Assembly (NCBI GenBank): GCA_012274445.1
Contig: JAAROD010000095.1
Coordinates: 434,001-498,000, forward strand
DNA: 64,000 nt
Direction: 5' to 3'
Source: Sclerotiophoma versabilis
Lineage: Eukaryota; Ascomycota; Dothideomycetes; Pleosporales; Didymellaceae
Shown here: positions 31,329-44,478 of the stretch, in pieces
Layout of the letters: each line of letters begins with the position of its first letter
How positions within the stretch are numbered: the stretch's first letter is position 1
Translations under genes and position numbers: made by a program
The notes under the pieces: generated by a model
Database searches by the model: none
The model's input: the letters and a program-made list of their open reading frames with translations, nothing else
Told to the model about the DNA's origin: nothing

Positions 31329-33115
31329 CTACAACTTGGAGGCAGGTCTCGAGGCACCTACATTTGTGATCTCGTTGTACAGCAGCCTAGCGTGTGTTAG
31401 TGTATGCATTCCTCGACACAATGGGCTCAGTAGTGACTTACGATGTAAGGAACTCAGCGTAGTCCTCGCCAGTAACCTGGCCCTCAAAGTACTTGGCCGC
31501 CAGCTGGAATTTATTCCCCTTTGGCGCCTTCTGGCTTAGCTTCTCAGTCTGCTCCTTAAGCAACTTGAGAGCATAGTCCTTGGTGACAGTCTGGCCCTCG
31601 GCGGTCTTGACACCATGCCTCGTCCACTGCCATAGCTGAGACCTTGATACCTCGGCAGTAGCAGCGTCCTCCATGAGGTAGTTAATGGGCACACATCCGA
31701 CACCACGGATCCAGGCCTCCATGTAGCTGAGACCAATGTCGAGGTTCTGACGAATACCGGCCTCGGTTATCTTTCCGGGGACGTTCATATTGAGCAGGTC
31801 ATTAGCGGAGATGTTGACATCCTCGCGGCGGATGTGCATCTGGTTGGGGGTGGGCATGTGCTCGTTGAAGACGTCGGAGGCGATCTTGGCGAGCGCAGGG
31901 TGAGCAACCCACGTGCCGTCGTGACCGGCGCGCACCTCGCGGAGCTTGTCGGACTTGACCTTGGCCATGGCGGCGTCGTTGGCCTTCTGATCATTCTTGA
32001 TAGGGATCTGTGCGGCCATACCACCCATGGCATGGACACCTCGCTTGTGGCAGGTCTTGATGAGGAGCTTGACGTAGGCATCCATAAAGGGAGAAGTCAT
32101 GGTGACGGCATCGCGGTCGGGGAGAATGAAGTTGGGGTTCTGACGGAAGCGCTTGATGGTGTTGAAGATGTAGTCCCAGCGACCGCAGTTCAGGCCGGAA
32201 GAGTGGTCACGGAGCTCGTAGATGATCTGGTCGTGATTAGCAGCCGGTCAGGCTCGAAGTGACTGTCGTATCTTACCTCGTCCATCTCGAAGGCAGCGGG
32301 GATCGTCTCAATCAGGACAGTTCCGCGGATGGTTCCACGGCGCATGCCAATGTAGTCCTGAGCAAGGTTGAAGACGTCGTTCCACAGCCTGGCCTCAAGG
32401 TGCGACTCCATCTTGGGAAGGTAGAAGTATGGGCCGAATCCACGCTTGACAAGCTCGTGTGCATTGTTGAAGAAGTACAGACCGAAGTCAAAGAGACCAC
32501 CAGAGATGGGCTCGCCGTCAACAGTGAAGTGCTTCTCCTCGAGGTGCCACCCACGGGCACGGGCAATGAGTGTGGGAAGTGTGCGGTCAGTGCGGAGCTT
32601 ATACTCCTTCTCGCCCTGCTTGAAGTCGACCTTGCGGCGAATGGCGTCGTAGAGGTTGGCCTGGCCGTTGATCATGTTGTCCCATGTTGGCGCACTGGAG
32701 TCTGATGATTGTTAGTTTTGCATCCATGTGAGTGCACAATTGACTGCTTACCCTCGAAATCAGCCATGTATGTCCAGACATCAGAGTTCAGTGCGTTGAC
32801 AACCATCTTGCGGTCTGTCGGTCCAGTGATCTCTACTCGGCGGTCGACAAGACCCGGAGCTGGTGGTGCGCCCTTCCATGTGGCATCGTCGCGGATGTGC
32901 TTGGTCTCAGGCAGGAAGTCAAGGAGGTTGCCCTTGTCAAGCTCAGCCTGTCGAAGTACTCTCCTGTGCAGGAGCTCCTTTCGGCGATTGTTGAATGTGC
33001 GGTGGAGGAGGGCAAGGAAGACAGCAGCATCCTTGCTGAGAATGTGACGGTTAGAGCTGTTCAGCTCGCCGAGGATGTTGACCTCGCGGAGAATGGAATC
33101 AGCGCTGGCTGCCAT
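31329..33115 (-). CDS. acuE: Malate synthase, peroxisomal (glyoxylate cycle)
   Basis: Four exons, 33115-32752, 32701-32277, 32226-31442 and 31386-31329; introns 50, 50 and 55 nt; 543 aa, the usual family length. It condenses glyoxylate with acetyl-CoA to malate, needed for growth on acetate and fatty acids. Conserved blocks: DFEDSSAPTWDNM (split by intron 1), FNNAHELVKRGFGPYFYLPK, RGTIRGTVLIETIPAAFEMD, ELRDHSSGLNCGRWDYIFN, VHAMGGMAAQIPIK, GHDGTWVAHPALAKIA, and SYMEAWIRGVGCVPINYLMEDAATAEVSR. The last exon codes for LLYNEITNVGASRPASKL; the final SKL is a type 1 peroxisomal targeting signal, so finding this small exon decides localisation. Usually induced by acetate or fatty acids through FacB-type regulators; I did not identify their sites here. 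Confidence 0.96.
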
Positions 33116-34036
33116 TGTGACTTATATCCCTGTGTTATTGTTGCGTATATGCAATTAGGTGTATGCTCAAGCTACAGAAAGTGAGGACTGCGATGATGTT
33201 ATGCGTGCGGAGAGGGCTGGGCGGCCAGACTATGTAATTTATGTCACAAACGTCACCCATCACGAAGCTGGACCGAGGATCTTCTTCGTAATATCTGATA
33301 CAGGCTAGGCCGGCTACTCTGAGTGGTGAACCAAGGCTGCGTTCGGGCGGAGGGGAGGGTTAGAGAGCTCCCAGCTTGTGACGGTGCCAAGGTCATAGCT
33401 CAATTGCGGGGATAACGCGACCCGATCAGCGCAACAACCGCAACAACGCTGGCAGGATTCGCACACTTCCAATCACCGGAGACGGTCCTGCTTATCGCAG
33501 GTGGCAAGCTAGAGTCTCGAATCCACTGAAGCTCAGGATGCCGCAGGGTGGTGGCGTCAATTCACGGGTACTGACGGAATTCGCGATGTGATCTCAGGGG
33601 ATTTTTGAACTGCGGGAAACATCCCGAGGCTCTCCGCAGCGTTTCCCGCTACGTTCATCGCCTTTGCTCTACGGCCCGTTAGAGCGCATTCAATGTCCGG
33701 CAGTCGCTGGTGCAGACATTGCGACAGTGTCTCATCGAGTAACAAAAATGGCGCGACGTACAGATAGCTGACAGTGCCGCACATCGGCGACTAAGCCATG
33801 GGAAGACGCTGTCTTATAACCTTGGAGGTTTGCCGTCGCAAAGCTCGAATATCAAGTCTAACCAGGGAGGTTTGTTGATCCCTCTAGAAAGAGGCATTTG
33901 GATACAGCGAATGTATGCATCTTGTCTACAACTAGTTCACAACCCTCAAAGTCGCCCTCCACTCCTCGACATTGCCTCTCCAGCGTTTCAATACACTTCT
34001 ACTCTTACTCTCATGTCCGAGCTGATCCGAGGCATT
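33116..34036. other. Intergenic region
   Basis: Promoter of malate synthase and 3' flank of the transporter. Only short ORFs seen. Confidence 0.5.
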
Positions 34037-35917
34037 TTAGGCAACACGACCCATGACCTGCTTGTTATGCTTGATGTTGATGTCACGTATGAAGACAGCA
34101 CAGATGAGAGCCAGCGACAGCATACAAATACTGGTGATCAGCATAAGTCTTTGCGAGTCACCATAAGCCCTCGCAATACCCATGCGCTCAGCAGAACCCC
34201 ACTTGTACGACAGTTGCTTAGGCAGAGCAGCATATATGTCGTCAACATTGACACCTGCCGGAACATGCTTGACAAGGTTCTTGCGGAAGGTTGCGGTCCA
34301 GATCGCAGCGCTGACGGTGGAGCCGACTGCACTACCAATGGAGCAGAAAAGGTTGAGGACAGCAAGGATAACAGCAATATGCTGATGATCAGACGGTGCC
34401 ATCATAGCGAGCTCTCCACCAATGACGATAGTTCCACCAGCCACGGCGGTGAAGATCTGTGTCATCACGATGTAGCCAATGCTGGTGCCGGGTTGGCGGA
34501 AATGGATCATGAGACCGATCGCGAGGATATCGAGGGGCAACGCGAAATATGCGAGAGTCCATTTGAAGCGTCCAGTGTAGCGGATGAAAGGTCCAAGAAC
34601 GAAGAAGCACCATCCGCATTGGACGACACGGAAGACCTGGGTCACATAAGAGGCCTCAGTGACACTCAGATTCCAGACGACCTGCAGCATTGAGGAGAAG
34701 TAGGAGCCCCAGACTGAGCTGTTAAAGTATACGAAAATGAACATGCATCCAGCTAGGAAGACGGTGCGATCCAGGAGCAATTCGTATGGGATGAACGTAA
34801 CCGGGGCGAAGAATTTTTCCCAGATGGGAAAGGCGATCAGAAGGATGAATCCAAACACGATCATGCAAATGATCATTGGCGACTTCCACTGTTCTCCTTG
34901 GTAGGACCATAGACTGAAGGGTAGCAGGAACAGAGCCATACCAGCCGTCAGAATGAGGATGCCCACCAGGTCAATGTCCACGCAGAATTTCTTGACGTTG
35001 GCCGCTGTCCACTTGACTTTGGTTTCATCGATCAACCCCATCTTCCTAGCCTTGTGATCGTTGTAAAGTACGAGGGCTGCAAGCGGAATCACGACAACGG
35101 GGATAACGATAGCGAAGATCCCGAACCCCCAACGCCAGCCAGGACCATGTAAGGTAGACTGCGCGACGGGCCCTCCAATCCAAGTTGTGATGATATAAGG
35201 CGAAGTCGCAAATGAAAGCATGAGAGCACGGTTTCTGAGACTACTGGTGTCGGCGATGAAGACGGTGAGGATATACGATACAGCCTGAGATCTACAAAGA
35301 GGTAAGTAGGGAGGTCTTTCGTTGTCCAAAACTTTCCTTACCCAGTTGATGAGAAGACCTGCGCAGCTGCGTAGGTCTCAACGTTTTTGCAGCCAGCCAT
35401 CATGATGTATCCTACGATCCACAAGAAGAGGGAAACGAGGAGACCTTGAGGACGACCCCATGTGTCGAGCAACTTCGCAAGTGGGATCTTGAAAAGACCA
35501 CCAACGATCGAGGAGACAATACCGGTAGCAGCAGTGAGCGAGTGCAGTCTGAATGCACTGACGACGTAGGGATTAAGAGCGCGAACCACAACCTCCTGCA
35601 AAGCAGTCACGAAGTAGATCCACCAGATACTGGAGGCTATTAGTGTTTGGAGACAGATGCCTACGATTTCTGAATACTTACATTGCATAGGCACCGATGA
35701 GGTGCCACTTCGTCCAAACAGTTGTAGCTGCCTCAACTCTCTTGACACCAGCCTGCGCGTTGGCTGTGAAAGTAGCATCCTCGCTGGCCTTCTCTGAAGG
35801 ACTGGCAGGTTTGGCGCTCTTCTCTGGGTCGACGGCAACTTTGGCAACAGGCTCGACAGGCGTGACATTCTCTGCAGTCTTACTCTTCGCGAGCGTTAGG
35901 TCTGTAAACAAGCCCAT
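34037..35917 (-). CDS. MFS siderophore-iron transporter (ARN/SIT family)
   Basis: Three exons, 35917-35682, 35629-35342 and 35291-34037, introns 52 and 50 nt, 592 aa. I start at MGLFTDLT; an in-frame ATG at 35974 would add 19 residues. After a ~65-residue charged cytoplasmic N-terminus (AVDPEKSAKPASPSEKASED) come about 14 transmembrane segments. Features of the siderophore branch: IWWIYFVTALQEVVVRALNPY, GGLFKIPLAKLLDTWGRPQG, IADTSSLRNRALMLSFATSPY, WRWGFGIFAIVIPVVVIPL, VGILILTAGMALFLLPFSL, YFSSMLQVVWNLSVTEASYV, GTIVIGGELAMMAPSDHQH, FCSIGSAVGSTVSAAIWTATF. The C-terminal segment (LPKQLSYKWGSAERMGIARAYG) is typical of MirB/Sit1-like proteins. Proton-coupled uptake of ferric siderophores across the plasma membrane is the family role; which siderophore is unknown. 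An iron-GATA element lies upstream, as expected for iron repression. Confidence 0.9.
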
Positions 35918-38508
35918 AGCGACTTTCAAGCGCTGAAGTTTGACGAGGAGATCAAAGGAGATCAAAGCAGACAACCCTGGCTTCCCAAAACTGCCATCGC
36001 AGCAGCTTTATCCCTTGCCACATAACGTATGATCACTTCCTTTTTCCTTATTCTACCCACATTTCACCTACGCGAAGCACTCCCGACACAGTGGTTCATC
36101 TATTGAAGCCTCAGCGTTGTGATGTGTCGCCCCGTTGTTCGTATTGGCATATGCATCTTTTCTGCTCCAGCCGACTTGGCAGTAGTAAGAGTGTGCTTCT
36201 CACAAGCAAGGCTGCCGACTCCAAAGGGAAAGTTGCAATGAAAGTGGAGTAGGCATGGTCCTTCATCCTTGATGGCTGACTAGCGCCATCAGATAAGATG
36301 AAAATTCTGATCAAATCAGGCGTCCCCTGCCACACGCTTATGGCTTCTCGACACATGCTCCGACATTCGGCCGGCCCGCGGGATCTGATCAGATTCGTCA
36401 AAAGATCTATGTTGTGTGGTACAAGTGCGGCACAGATGGCGACCATTGAATAAGAGTTATAATTAAGGCTTTTAAGCGGTGGCTTTATCGTAACCTTTGA
36501 ATGCTCCTTCTCCACACGGACGGATCAGGCGAGTGCCCCGAGTGACAGTGATCTCAGGGCATCATCATTAGAACACCAAGAAATGGACTGACAACTTCTA
36601 CACGATTTTTTAAAAAACGATTCTATTTTCTGTTCAATCACACTCTTCGGTCTTCTAGTAAGAAGCTACCGGCCAAAGATGTTGTGCTGCTTTACATAAA
36701 GCTTCCTAGATTGTGAGCGCAGGGTCGCAATGATCCATCTCGCATATGAACACAGCCCCAAAAGCCCGTGCATGGTCTTTGTAACATGGCTCTTGTGCCG
36801 TGTGCTATGGTGGGAACGCCGAGGCTTGTAGGAAGCGCCAGTCACGGTTCCACCAAGTATTCGAATGTCCGTCTGTTCACTACGAAAGGTTACTCGTGTT
36901 CCATGATGTAGAAGTTCGCTCTATCAAAGACTTGTTACAGTCGGCTCATCTAGTTGCCCGATAGTATGGTTCACTAAGCTGATGTGAGTACTGGCACTTG
37001 AGAGCCAGTGAGTCAGATCATCGGACGCCTCTTGAGCTTGATGGGTAGATGCAACGATTGGCTCAGAGCCTGCGCATCTGTAAAAAGTCCAACAGTTTTT
37101 GAGTCAGATTTATCTCAAGCGAGTTCTGATTCGGTTTTGTCCAGCCTGTGATACTCAGCCTGTAGCCCACTTACGAGAAACCTGGTGGCGAAAATTATGC
37201 GAGACTTTAGCACGATAAGACAGATCATGAAAAGAGGTGTCTAGCCCTCGCAATCATGTCCGGACTACATGTAATTCCCTATTCGACAGTGGGCCCCGGA
37301 GTAAGTCACGATGATGACAAGAGGTGTTGTTAAGAATTACATTTCGATCTCATTATCTTTTTCTTCATCTTGTTCAAAATCCACTGCTCCAATATCCTAT
37401 GTCTGTAGATTATTTGCCTCAGTTCTCTTCTGGAAGAGATGGATAAGTCCTTATTCAAGCTGTATCTCAGACTGTTCGAGCTAGTCTGCAGTGTTCATTG
37501 CCAATGAGCCCCATACATTCTCACTCCACCAGGGGAGGAGGACACCACGCCACCGTGCAATCTTACAAGGGGCTATTTCTGACTAATTGAACGCATGGTC
37601 GCCCCATTCTGATGCACACATCGCATGCCCATTGTTCATATCCACTAGCTCTATCCTGAGTGCAATTAGCAGAAGATGCAAAGTCGTCTTTGATCAAATA
37701 TTCATGGGTCCAAACTTCCCATGGAAGTGGCCCAGAGTCATGGTTTAGTTTCTTTGTCGTTGATCATCTGCGTCATTACAACGGCGCTTTCGAAAGTGCA
37801 TAACAAGTCCGACACAGTCGCCGTACGCCCTTCACATCTGAGGATATCATTAATCTTTCCCAATCACGACCCATACCGCTTTCCAATCAGCAGCACCTTG
37901 ATCGAACGTGTAGGCCACCTAGTGTATCCCTGTCCAGACTGCGTAGACTTTCGAGGATCAAAGCAACACGAGCAATAGCATATCCTTGGCATTGCGGGTG
38001 GCAGTCTAAAATACAGGGCCTCACCAGTGTATATATGCGTATCAATCAGACTTGCACGTCTCTGTGAAAGCGACTAAACGATGTTTGTAGGGATACAAGG
38101 GGAGGTGGTCGAAGTACGGAACGAAAGGAAACTGCCGGAACATCGGCGCCTCCTGCCGAGCGGCAGTTCTCAGCAAAGCTGCGCTTACCATACGCGCGCT
38201 CGCCAATGCAGGCATCACCGTATAGCTCCAGTGCACCAAGAGCTTATGATTGACAAGCCGAGGATTTCATAACGTGCCTAACAAATAGTGTTATTATTCG
38301 AAGAACGTTAGAATGGTTGCCAAAGGGAGAGATCAAAAACGAGGCAACCTTCTCACTACCATTGCTCGTACGTAACCAAAAGACGCTCTTGGTAAAGACT
38401 GGAAAAACGTCATGGCTTTGCTGCCTCCTTCATCGAAATCCAAGATCACACAAACGTCGCAATATTCACAGGGAGCGTAAAATAACACCGCAGCATAGTT
38501 CGAACCAG
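35918..38508. other. Gene-poor divergent region
   Basis: About 2.6 kb between the transporter (minus) and the reductase (plus). From 36516 to 37720 there is no ORF of note on either strand. Apart from the GATA element I see no gene, RNA or repeat. Confidence 0.5.
36288..36296 (+). promoter_or_regulatory. ATCWGATAA iron-GATA element upstream of the siderophore transporter
   Basis: ATCAGATAA is an exact match to the SreA/Fep1-type consensus, about 370 bp upstream of the transporter start. Family knowledge: siderophore transporters are repressed by these GATA factors when iron is sufficient. A 15-bp identical context (36287-36301) recurs upstream of the monooxygenase at 15986-16000. Confidence 0.55.
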
Positions 38509-39423
38509 ATGTCTTCAGCTCAACGCACCGTCCTGGTCACAGGCTGTTCTGACAACTCTCTCGGATCCGCACTCGCACTCGCTCTGCACAAACATGGCGA
38601 ATTGCAAGTCTTTGCAGCTGCGCGCGACATTGCAAAGATGACTGCACTCTCTTCCGTCGGCATTAAAACATTAGCATTGGACGTCACATCTTCGGAGTCG
38701 ATCAAGTCGCTCGTCGAAGAGGTTACGCAATTGACAAAGGGCAAATTAGATATGTTGATCAACTCTGTTGGCGGCGGCCATTACCAGCCATTCTTACATT
38801 TGGACATCGACAAAGCGAAGCAACTGTTCGATGTGAATGTATGGGGCTTTGTTGCGACCACCCAAGCTTTCCTTCCCCTTCTACTAGCCAACGCCGAACC
38901 AGGAAAGAAGGGCCGTAAGAGTGTTGTAGTCAACAACACATCGATCTCGTCGGTCCTGCGCACACCCTACCACTCCGCCTACTCAGCATCGAAAGCTGCA
39001 ATGGCTATGTTCAATGACATTCAGCGTGTTGAACTAGAGCCACTAGGCATCAAGGTTGTTGACCTCAAAACCGGATCCCTGGAATCCAACTTTGGCGAAA
39101 ACAAGTCCAATCCGTACGAGCTCCCAGAAGACTCGCCATATCAGCCTGTCAGGGATGAAGTCATGAAGGTTATCACAGGAGAGACGACAGAAGCATATGC
39201 AGAGGATAGAAAGGCGTGGGCGAAGAACGTGGTCAAGGACTTGATGAAGAACCCGGACGCGCCTCCATCGCAGATCTGGAGAGGCGGAGCTGCAGGCACG
39301 ATTCAGACGAGTAGCAAGATGGACAGCATTCTTCCTGACTATCTTACAGATGGAAGCTTCCAGGGCTTGGGAGGACTGGACAAGTTGGGCAAGTTGCTGG
39401 AGAAGAAAGGGAAAGGTTCTTGA
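38509..39423 (+). CDS. Short-chain dehydrogenase/reductase, AYR1-like
   Basis: 304 aa from MSSAQRTVLVTG. The frame is open 64 codons further upstream, but the upstream part is not SDR-like, so I use the ATG right before the Rossmann strand. Motifs: nucleotide-binding TGCSDNSLGSALA (variant of TGxxxGxG), LDVTSSESI, LINSVGGG (NNAG-like), NVWGFVATTQAFLPLL, the catalytic Ser region VVNNTSISSV and YSASKAAM (YxxxK). The layout, with HLDIDKAKQLFDVNVWG and a C-terminal extension, resembles the AYR1 group (1-acyl-dihydroxyacetone-phosphate reductases), NADPH enzymes of lipid droplets and ER. SDR substrates cannot be assigned reliably from sequence. The C-terminal tail is Lys/Gly-rich. Single exon. Confidence 0.85.
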   Translation: MSSAQRTVLVTGCSDNSLGSALALALHKHGELQVFAAARDIAKMTALSSVGIKTLALDVTSSESIKSLVEEVTQLTKGKLDMLINSVGGGHYQPFLHLDIDKAKQLFDVNVWGFVATTQAFLPLLLANAEPGKKGRKSVVVNNTSISSVLRTPYHSAYSASKAAMAMFNDIQRVELEPLGIKVVDLKTGSLESNFGENKSNPYELPEDSPYQPVRDEVMKVITGETTEAYAEDRKAWAKNVVKDLMKNPDAPPSQIWRGGAAGTIQTSSKMDSILPDYLTDGSFQGLGGLDKLGKLLEKKGKGS

Positions 39424-41100
39424 GGAAGGTTGAAGAACGCAGTATGCTTATTGGGTATCAGAGGAAGGAATTGGGCCTGGGCAGATTCATCAGAAGATAA
39501 TGGGGGTTGTAAGAATGCGTCAAGGCGGAGCTGATGTTGTAATACGCTACGCGAGTGTCTTAGTAAGACACGTGAATTGTCAGACGACAGGTGTCATAAG
39601 TCTGTAAGATTCGACACAACTGAACCGATAGCAGCCTCAGTTTTGGTTTAGGTGCGGCGTGCAATCTTCACGCACCGTCGCTGTCTATTCATCATTGGCA
39701 AAGCAAATTAATAATGTATTTTGTCCTCCTGGGAGAGGAACATTTAAGCATGAAAACACATAGCATGTAATTGCTCACTTGGGGTCCTTGCCTACAAGGC
39801 AGAACATTGCAATCAATTTCACTCCTATGAATTTATATATCTCAACTTGGGAGACGCAAATTAACGTGATATCGCACTCGGTACATCTTCAGCGTATAAT
39901 TACGGAGCTTTGCGATTTCCTAAAGCCAGATTCGCATGCTTCATCTTCACACATTATATGAAAGGGAATTAGGGAGCTCCTACTAGGGGAAATTCATGCA
40001 TGCTGAGCATGCAGCTGCACTGGATTATGTTGCTTTATCTTATACGCGACGTACAGTAGAAGCAATAAAGACCGTGTCTTTGCGTGCCTGCCATGGTTGC
40101 CATGGGTAAAAGACGGTGTACGATAGTGTCAGGTTCGTACCTATTATGTCAGATTTGAAGCAGCCTCACGCAAGACGCCCGCCTTTCAGCTTCATCGCAG
40201 AGGGTTTCCAAGTTGAATAAATGCTGTTTGCATCAAACAAGGTGACCACAACAAGAAAGGCTATTCAGTCTACAATATGGATGCGACCTACATAAAAGCA
40301 GTATTCGTGTATATCCGGCTTGGCAAGCAGGAGAAGGAGGGTCAACTTGGGTACGAACTCATCGGACTCCATAATGCAGTTTGCTCCAACTCAAGCGAGC
40401 GAGGTTATGCTGACTAGATGGAGCAAAGCAAGGACTACAGGTTACACTGGCAATCTGTGTCCACACTTAAGTCTCATCTCTAATTCCGTAGAGGATTGAT
40501 CATACGGGAAGCTGTCCTTGGTCTGTCGAAGAATTTCCTCTGGGCCGATACTGGCGCTTGCTAGGGCTGCTTCGTGGAAATCATAGAAGCACTACAAGAT
40601 TGTCCGACGTAACTCTCTTACAATCTGGACAGATTCAGAGTTACGGTGATCGCTATGGCGTTGAATTAAATTACATCCGAACAGAATCCAAGCGTCGTCG
40701 GAGACTAGACATGTGATGCAGGAGCCCGAGGGACCGGTCCAAATTCAAAATCTATACAGAATTGGGACCGAGGAGAAATCGCCCCGAGTGCTCACGAGAC
40801 CTCCTGCGGAAGTAGGTGTCACTTTCTAAGCGCTACTGGAGGGGTTCGCGACAGCTCAGGTCTCCACTCCTCTCGAAACAATACACTCGCTGATTGTCCT
40901 TGCGCCCGATATCGACAGCGAAGACTGGATCCCGAATTATCCATCTGACAACACACCTGCTATTGTCTTTGCAAAAGAACCTCAACGCATCATCGAAACT
41001 AACCAGGATATAGATTCAGTTCGCGACAGCGCTATCTACTGACCAGAAATTATTGCACCATGTGTGCCGGGCCAGCAGCTCTTGCCACCAATACTAAGCT

Positions 41101-41127
41101 GCGGAAGTTGCGGAAGTTGCGGAAGTT
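41101..41127. repeat. 9-bp tandem repeat (GCGGAAGTT)x3
   Basis: Three perfect copies of GCGGAAGTT. In the plus-strand ORF that crosses them they read LRKLRKLRK, but that ORF is doubtful. Confidence 0.9.
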
Positions 41128-44027
41128 GTGCATTATTGTTGTCATCACAATAATCCTTGACCACTTTCGGTTCGCCACTCTGATTGGATACTACCAAAGT
41201 ATACAGAGCTTCCAGTCATATGCCACCCTATCACAAGGTGTTGACAGATGCGATGAAGTGCCACCAATGACTCGGGGCCTCGATTGCGAGTGGAAGTGTT
41301 GGGCTACCGCATCGATACCGCTCGAGAAATCGAAGCAAACGGACCAGAAGCTCTGGCTCTGCATACCAAATTTACTATATCAATGGATGCGTTCAAGATG
41401 GCCTAGAAGAGGAGAGCCGACTGTAGCTGTACCAAAGACAACAGGCGTGAGCCAGATACTGAAAGTATACTATATGACTTCTGGAGATCTGTTAGGCAAA
41501 GCAGCATCCCATCGTACAGATGCGTGTCAGACATGATTTTAAACGGAAACGAGATCAAGGACCGAGAGGAGGCTGAAGACGATAGAGATGAAGAAGACGG
41601 TGATGGCGAGAACGAGGATTGGAATTGCATTAAACAGATCACAGCAACGATCCAACAAGGGCGAACTGTTACTTTGGTCGACTCAATGGGTTCTGTACAG
41701 AACACGGCTAAGTAGGGATGCCGGTATACATCCTCCAGGGCTATTCGGTACCGGTATTCCTCCGCAAACAATTTAATTGCTAAAAAGCTGCGACGTTCAG
41801 CCTGGTGGGAGGCTGCCATATTGATGGGGTGGGGATGTGGAAGCCGAGCTCGTGGATCGTCTGCGCGATGTCGTGTCTGTGAAGATCATATTTCGCTAGT
41901 AATGTACCGGCTTCTTCAATCAGCACTTACGGCTCAAAGTAAACTTGTTGGTAAAGATCTTGAAAGTGTGTGCGTGGAGAATACTTTCGGCAGGAGAGCA
42001 TTACAGATTGCGTGACGGTGCAAACTCGGCTGAGCTTGCAAGACGCAAGTGGCTGTTCAGCAACATGCGTGTACTGTCTCAGTCTGGTCAGTAGGATTAG
42101 CAAGTGTCGGATCAGATGTGAACTTGTGATTCTAGAACTAACTATACGATCTGCGAAAAGGGAATAGGTCTTGAGGTACATGGTGTGTTGAGTGAGCCTC
42201 GCAAAATGAGAGTGAAGCCAGTTTTGCGAGAACAGCCCTTGGGGAAGAGCGACCTCCCGTAGGAATGCATCGTGATAGTGTGCAAGGAGATTTTTGAGCA
42301 AGATTGCTTTGGTTGATCTCGGCCTGAAGTGGAAGGCAAGGTAATGATCATGTCATGCTCTTTCTTCTTCTGACAAGCTTTTAGAGCAATTTTCACTCTC
42401 AGTCCTACTACACACCTGCGGACTAAGATCAACTCCTGCTGCCAATCTTCCACGATTACTCAAAGCATCTAATGAGCCCTTACGGTTTTGCTTTACAGCT
42501 TGTTCCGATACCCAGTAGCGTAAGCTACCTCACAAATTGCTCTGTACGTGAGCTCCTCGATGTTCTGACCAGACGTTCTGAAATATGGAGATTGCGCGCT
42601 TTCCAGTATTCAATCTATATCCTTACAAGCTGAGCAGTTGTTGTGCGCGGCATTCGCGATACGCTGTATACGCTCTTCGCGATTTTACATCGTAGCAGGC
42701 AGATCCCACGACGATCAAACCACAGGCTTATTCACCATGCGCAATATCATTATTCACAGCCGGACGACTAGGTGCGCAAATGAGCGCCACAAGACTGCCG
42801 ACGAGATGTGGTAATTACTGCTTGCAGCAATATGCGCGACGAGGCAATCACCCGACCTGACAGTTGTTGTAGCAAGCTGATCCATGCTTGCCATTCCGCT
42901 CGTTACCGCCCAATCTTTGCGCGGGTACCTGAACATCTTCATCAGTCGTCACGACTCGCGACAGGCATTCCCAAACACTGAAATTGCACTGGCCAGTCCA
43001 ATTCGGAGCAAAGTTCATCCAATCTCGCAGCAGGGGTGACATCAAGGCTCAATGACACCTTATCGTTGCCGTGGTTCTACCCCTCATGGTCTGTGAGATC
43101 CTGCAAGCCTCATCTTCCTCCAAGGTTGGACGTCCCAGGATGATGCCGGAGCCAACGTGTACGCGAGGACACACAAAAACGCGTCGATTTGAAGCCAGTT
43201 TGGCTCCCGTCAAGCGAGCCAAACTTTGCGCTTGGGAACAATCGACCGACACGATACTGGTGAGACGTGATGATTTGCGCGCAATGACAGTTTGAAGAGT
43301 CAGAAGATGAGGCTGGCCGCTGCTAGCAAGCCGTGGAAAGAACATTGCGCTCGAACAGCGTCGGAGCGGACCTCGGGGACGCAATGACTTGCTAACTAGC
43401 ACACCGCTGAAACGTCGTGACTCGCACCATTTCCGCGTGTGCAAAATGGCATGCTGCCAGGCCGGGAGGTGCAGGGACGGCCCTGAACTTACCAGATCCC
43501 AGGATTCTCTTGTCGTTGATGCTCGCGTCGAAGCTAGTGCCGGAGCAAAGCAACCGGGGCCCGCTTGTTCGCACAAAATGATGGTCTGAGGGGCACCAGG
43601 GCACGACGGGCTACCAAAGTTAATAGGGCGATCACAGCTGTCGTGCCTGTGCGACTGAAGCAAGTGCCAGACATTGACGTGTCTCGTTGGCTTCTGGAAA
43701 GACCCTCATAGCCTACGGCGCCTGGATCAATCCTGGAGGTGAGACTCACCGCTATGGTGTCCATAACAACGGCGGTGGAGGCCGGGGAATGGCGGTCTAT
43801 GTGGTTGATGATAAAAAGTCGGAGGTACAGTGCAGAGTCAAGCGTTCGGCGCAAGATGTTCGTGGCAGGTGACTGATGCTGAGGCTGCAGGTGCGACGAC
43901 AAGAGAGCGCGCAAAGATGCGCACTGCAAAGGGTCTCCCTGCGCACTGGAGCCCTGGCAGCAACGGGCACGAAAAGTGGATGCAACGCCCACGTTGCTGC
44001 TGTGCTCGTGCAGCGTGTGCGCAAGAG

Positions 44028-44053
44028 GGCATGCAAGAGGGCATGCAAGAGGG
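44028..44053. repeat. 12-bp tandem repeat (GCATGCAAGAGG)x2
   Basis: Two consecutive copies of GCATGCAAGAGG, preceded by a partial copy (GCGCAAGAGG). Located in the gene-poor region; no function evident. Confidence 0.75.
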
Positions 44054-44478
44054 GCGACGATTTGGCGTCTGGGTAACTCCGTAAAACTGTCTTCTCGAAG
44101 TCCTGCTATCAGGGATTATCGCTGTAACGTTGGAGATGTTGTGTGTGACAATCGCGTAGGGCGGGAAATCGTCGAATCGTCAACAGCTGCCAAAATCACG
44201 GCTAGCGTATTGCTGCGAGCACCGGAGCGTAGCTTCCCTAGAAGCTTCCTCTGATTCGGAAGTGGTTGAAGTTTGTCGTTGCGCAATATGTACACGAGAA
44301 ACGAATTACTTGTGGCTATTTCGAGCGCACGATACGATGTGAAGAGATGCAGCGCGGTTCGGGTGACTCGCCCGCGTTGGGTCATGGAAGCCGCGCTAGA
44401 CTGTTGACGTAACGCACGTACCTGCCTCCCGGGACAGGTGTATCTCGACTCCCACCGCGCCATCGTATGATTCTGCCG

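Noticed and set aside
33830..34693. 287-codon plus-strand ORF
   Set aside because: Mostly antisense to the last exon of the siderophore-type transporter; its product has no recognisable content.
40830..41042. Open exon-like stretch reading TIHSLIVLAPDIDSEDWIPN
   Set aside because: No Met and no convincing splice partners on either side; could be a relic exon but not callable.
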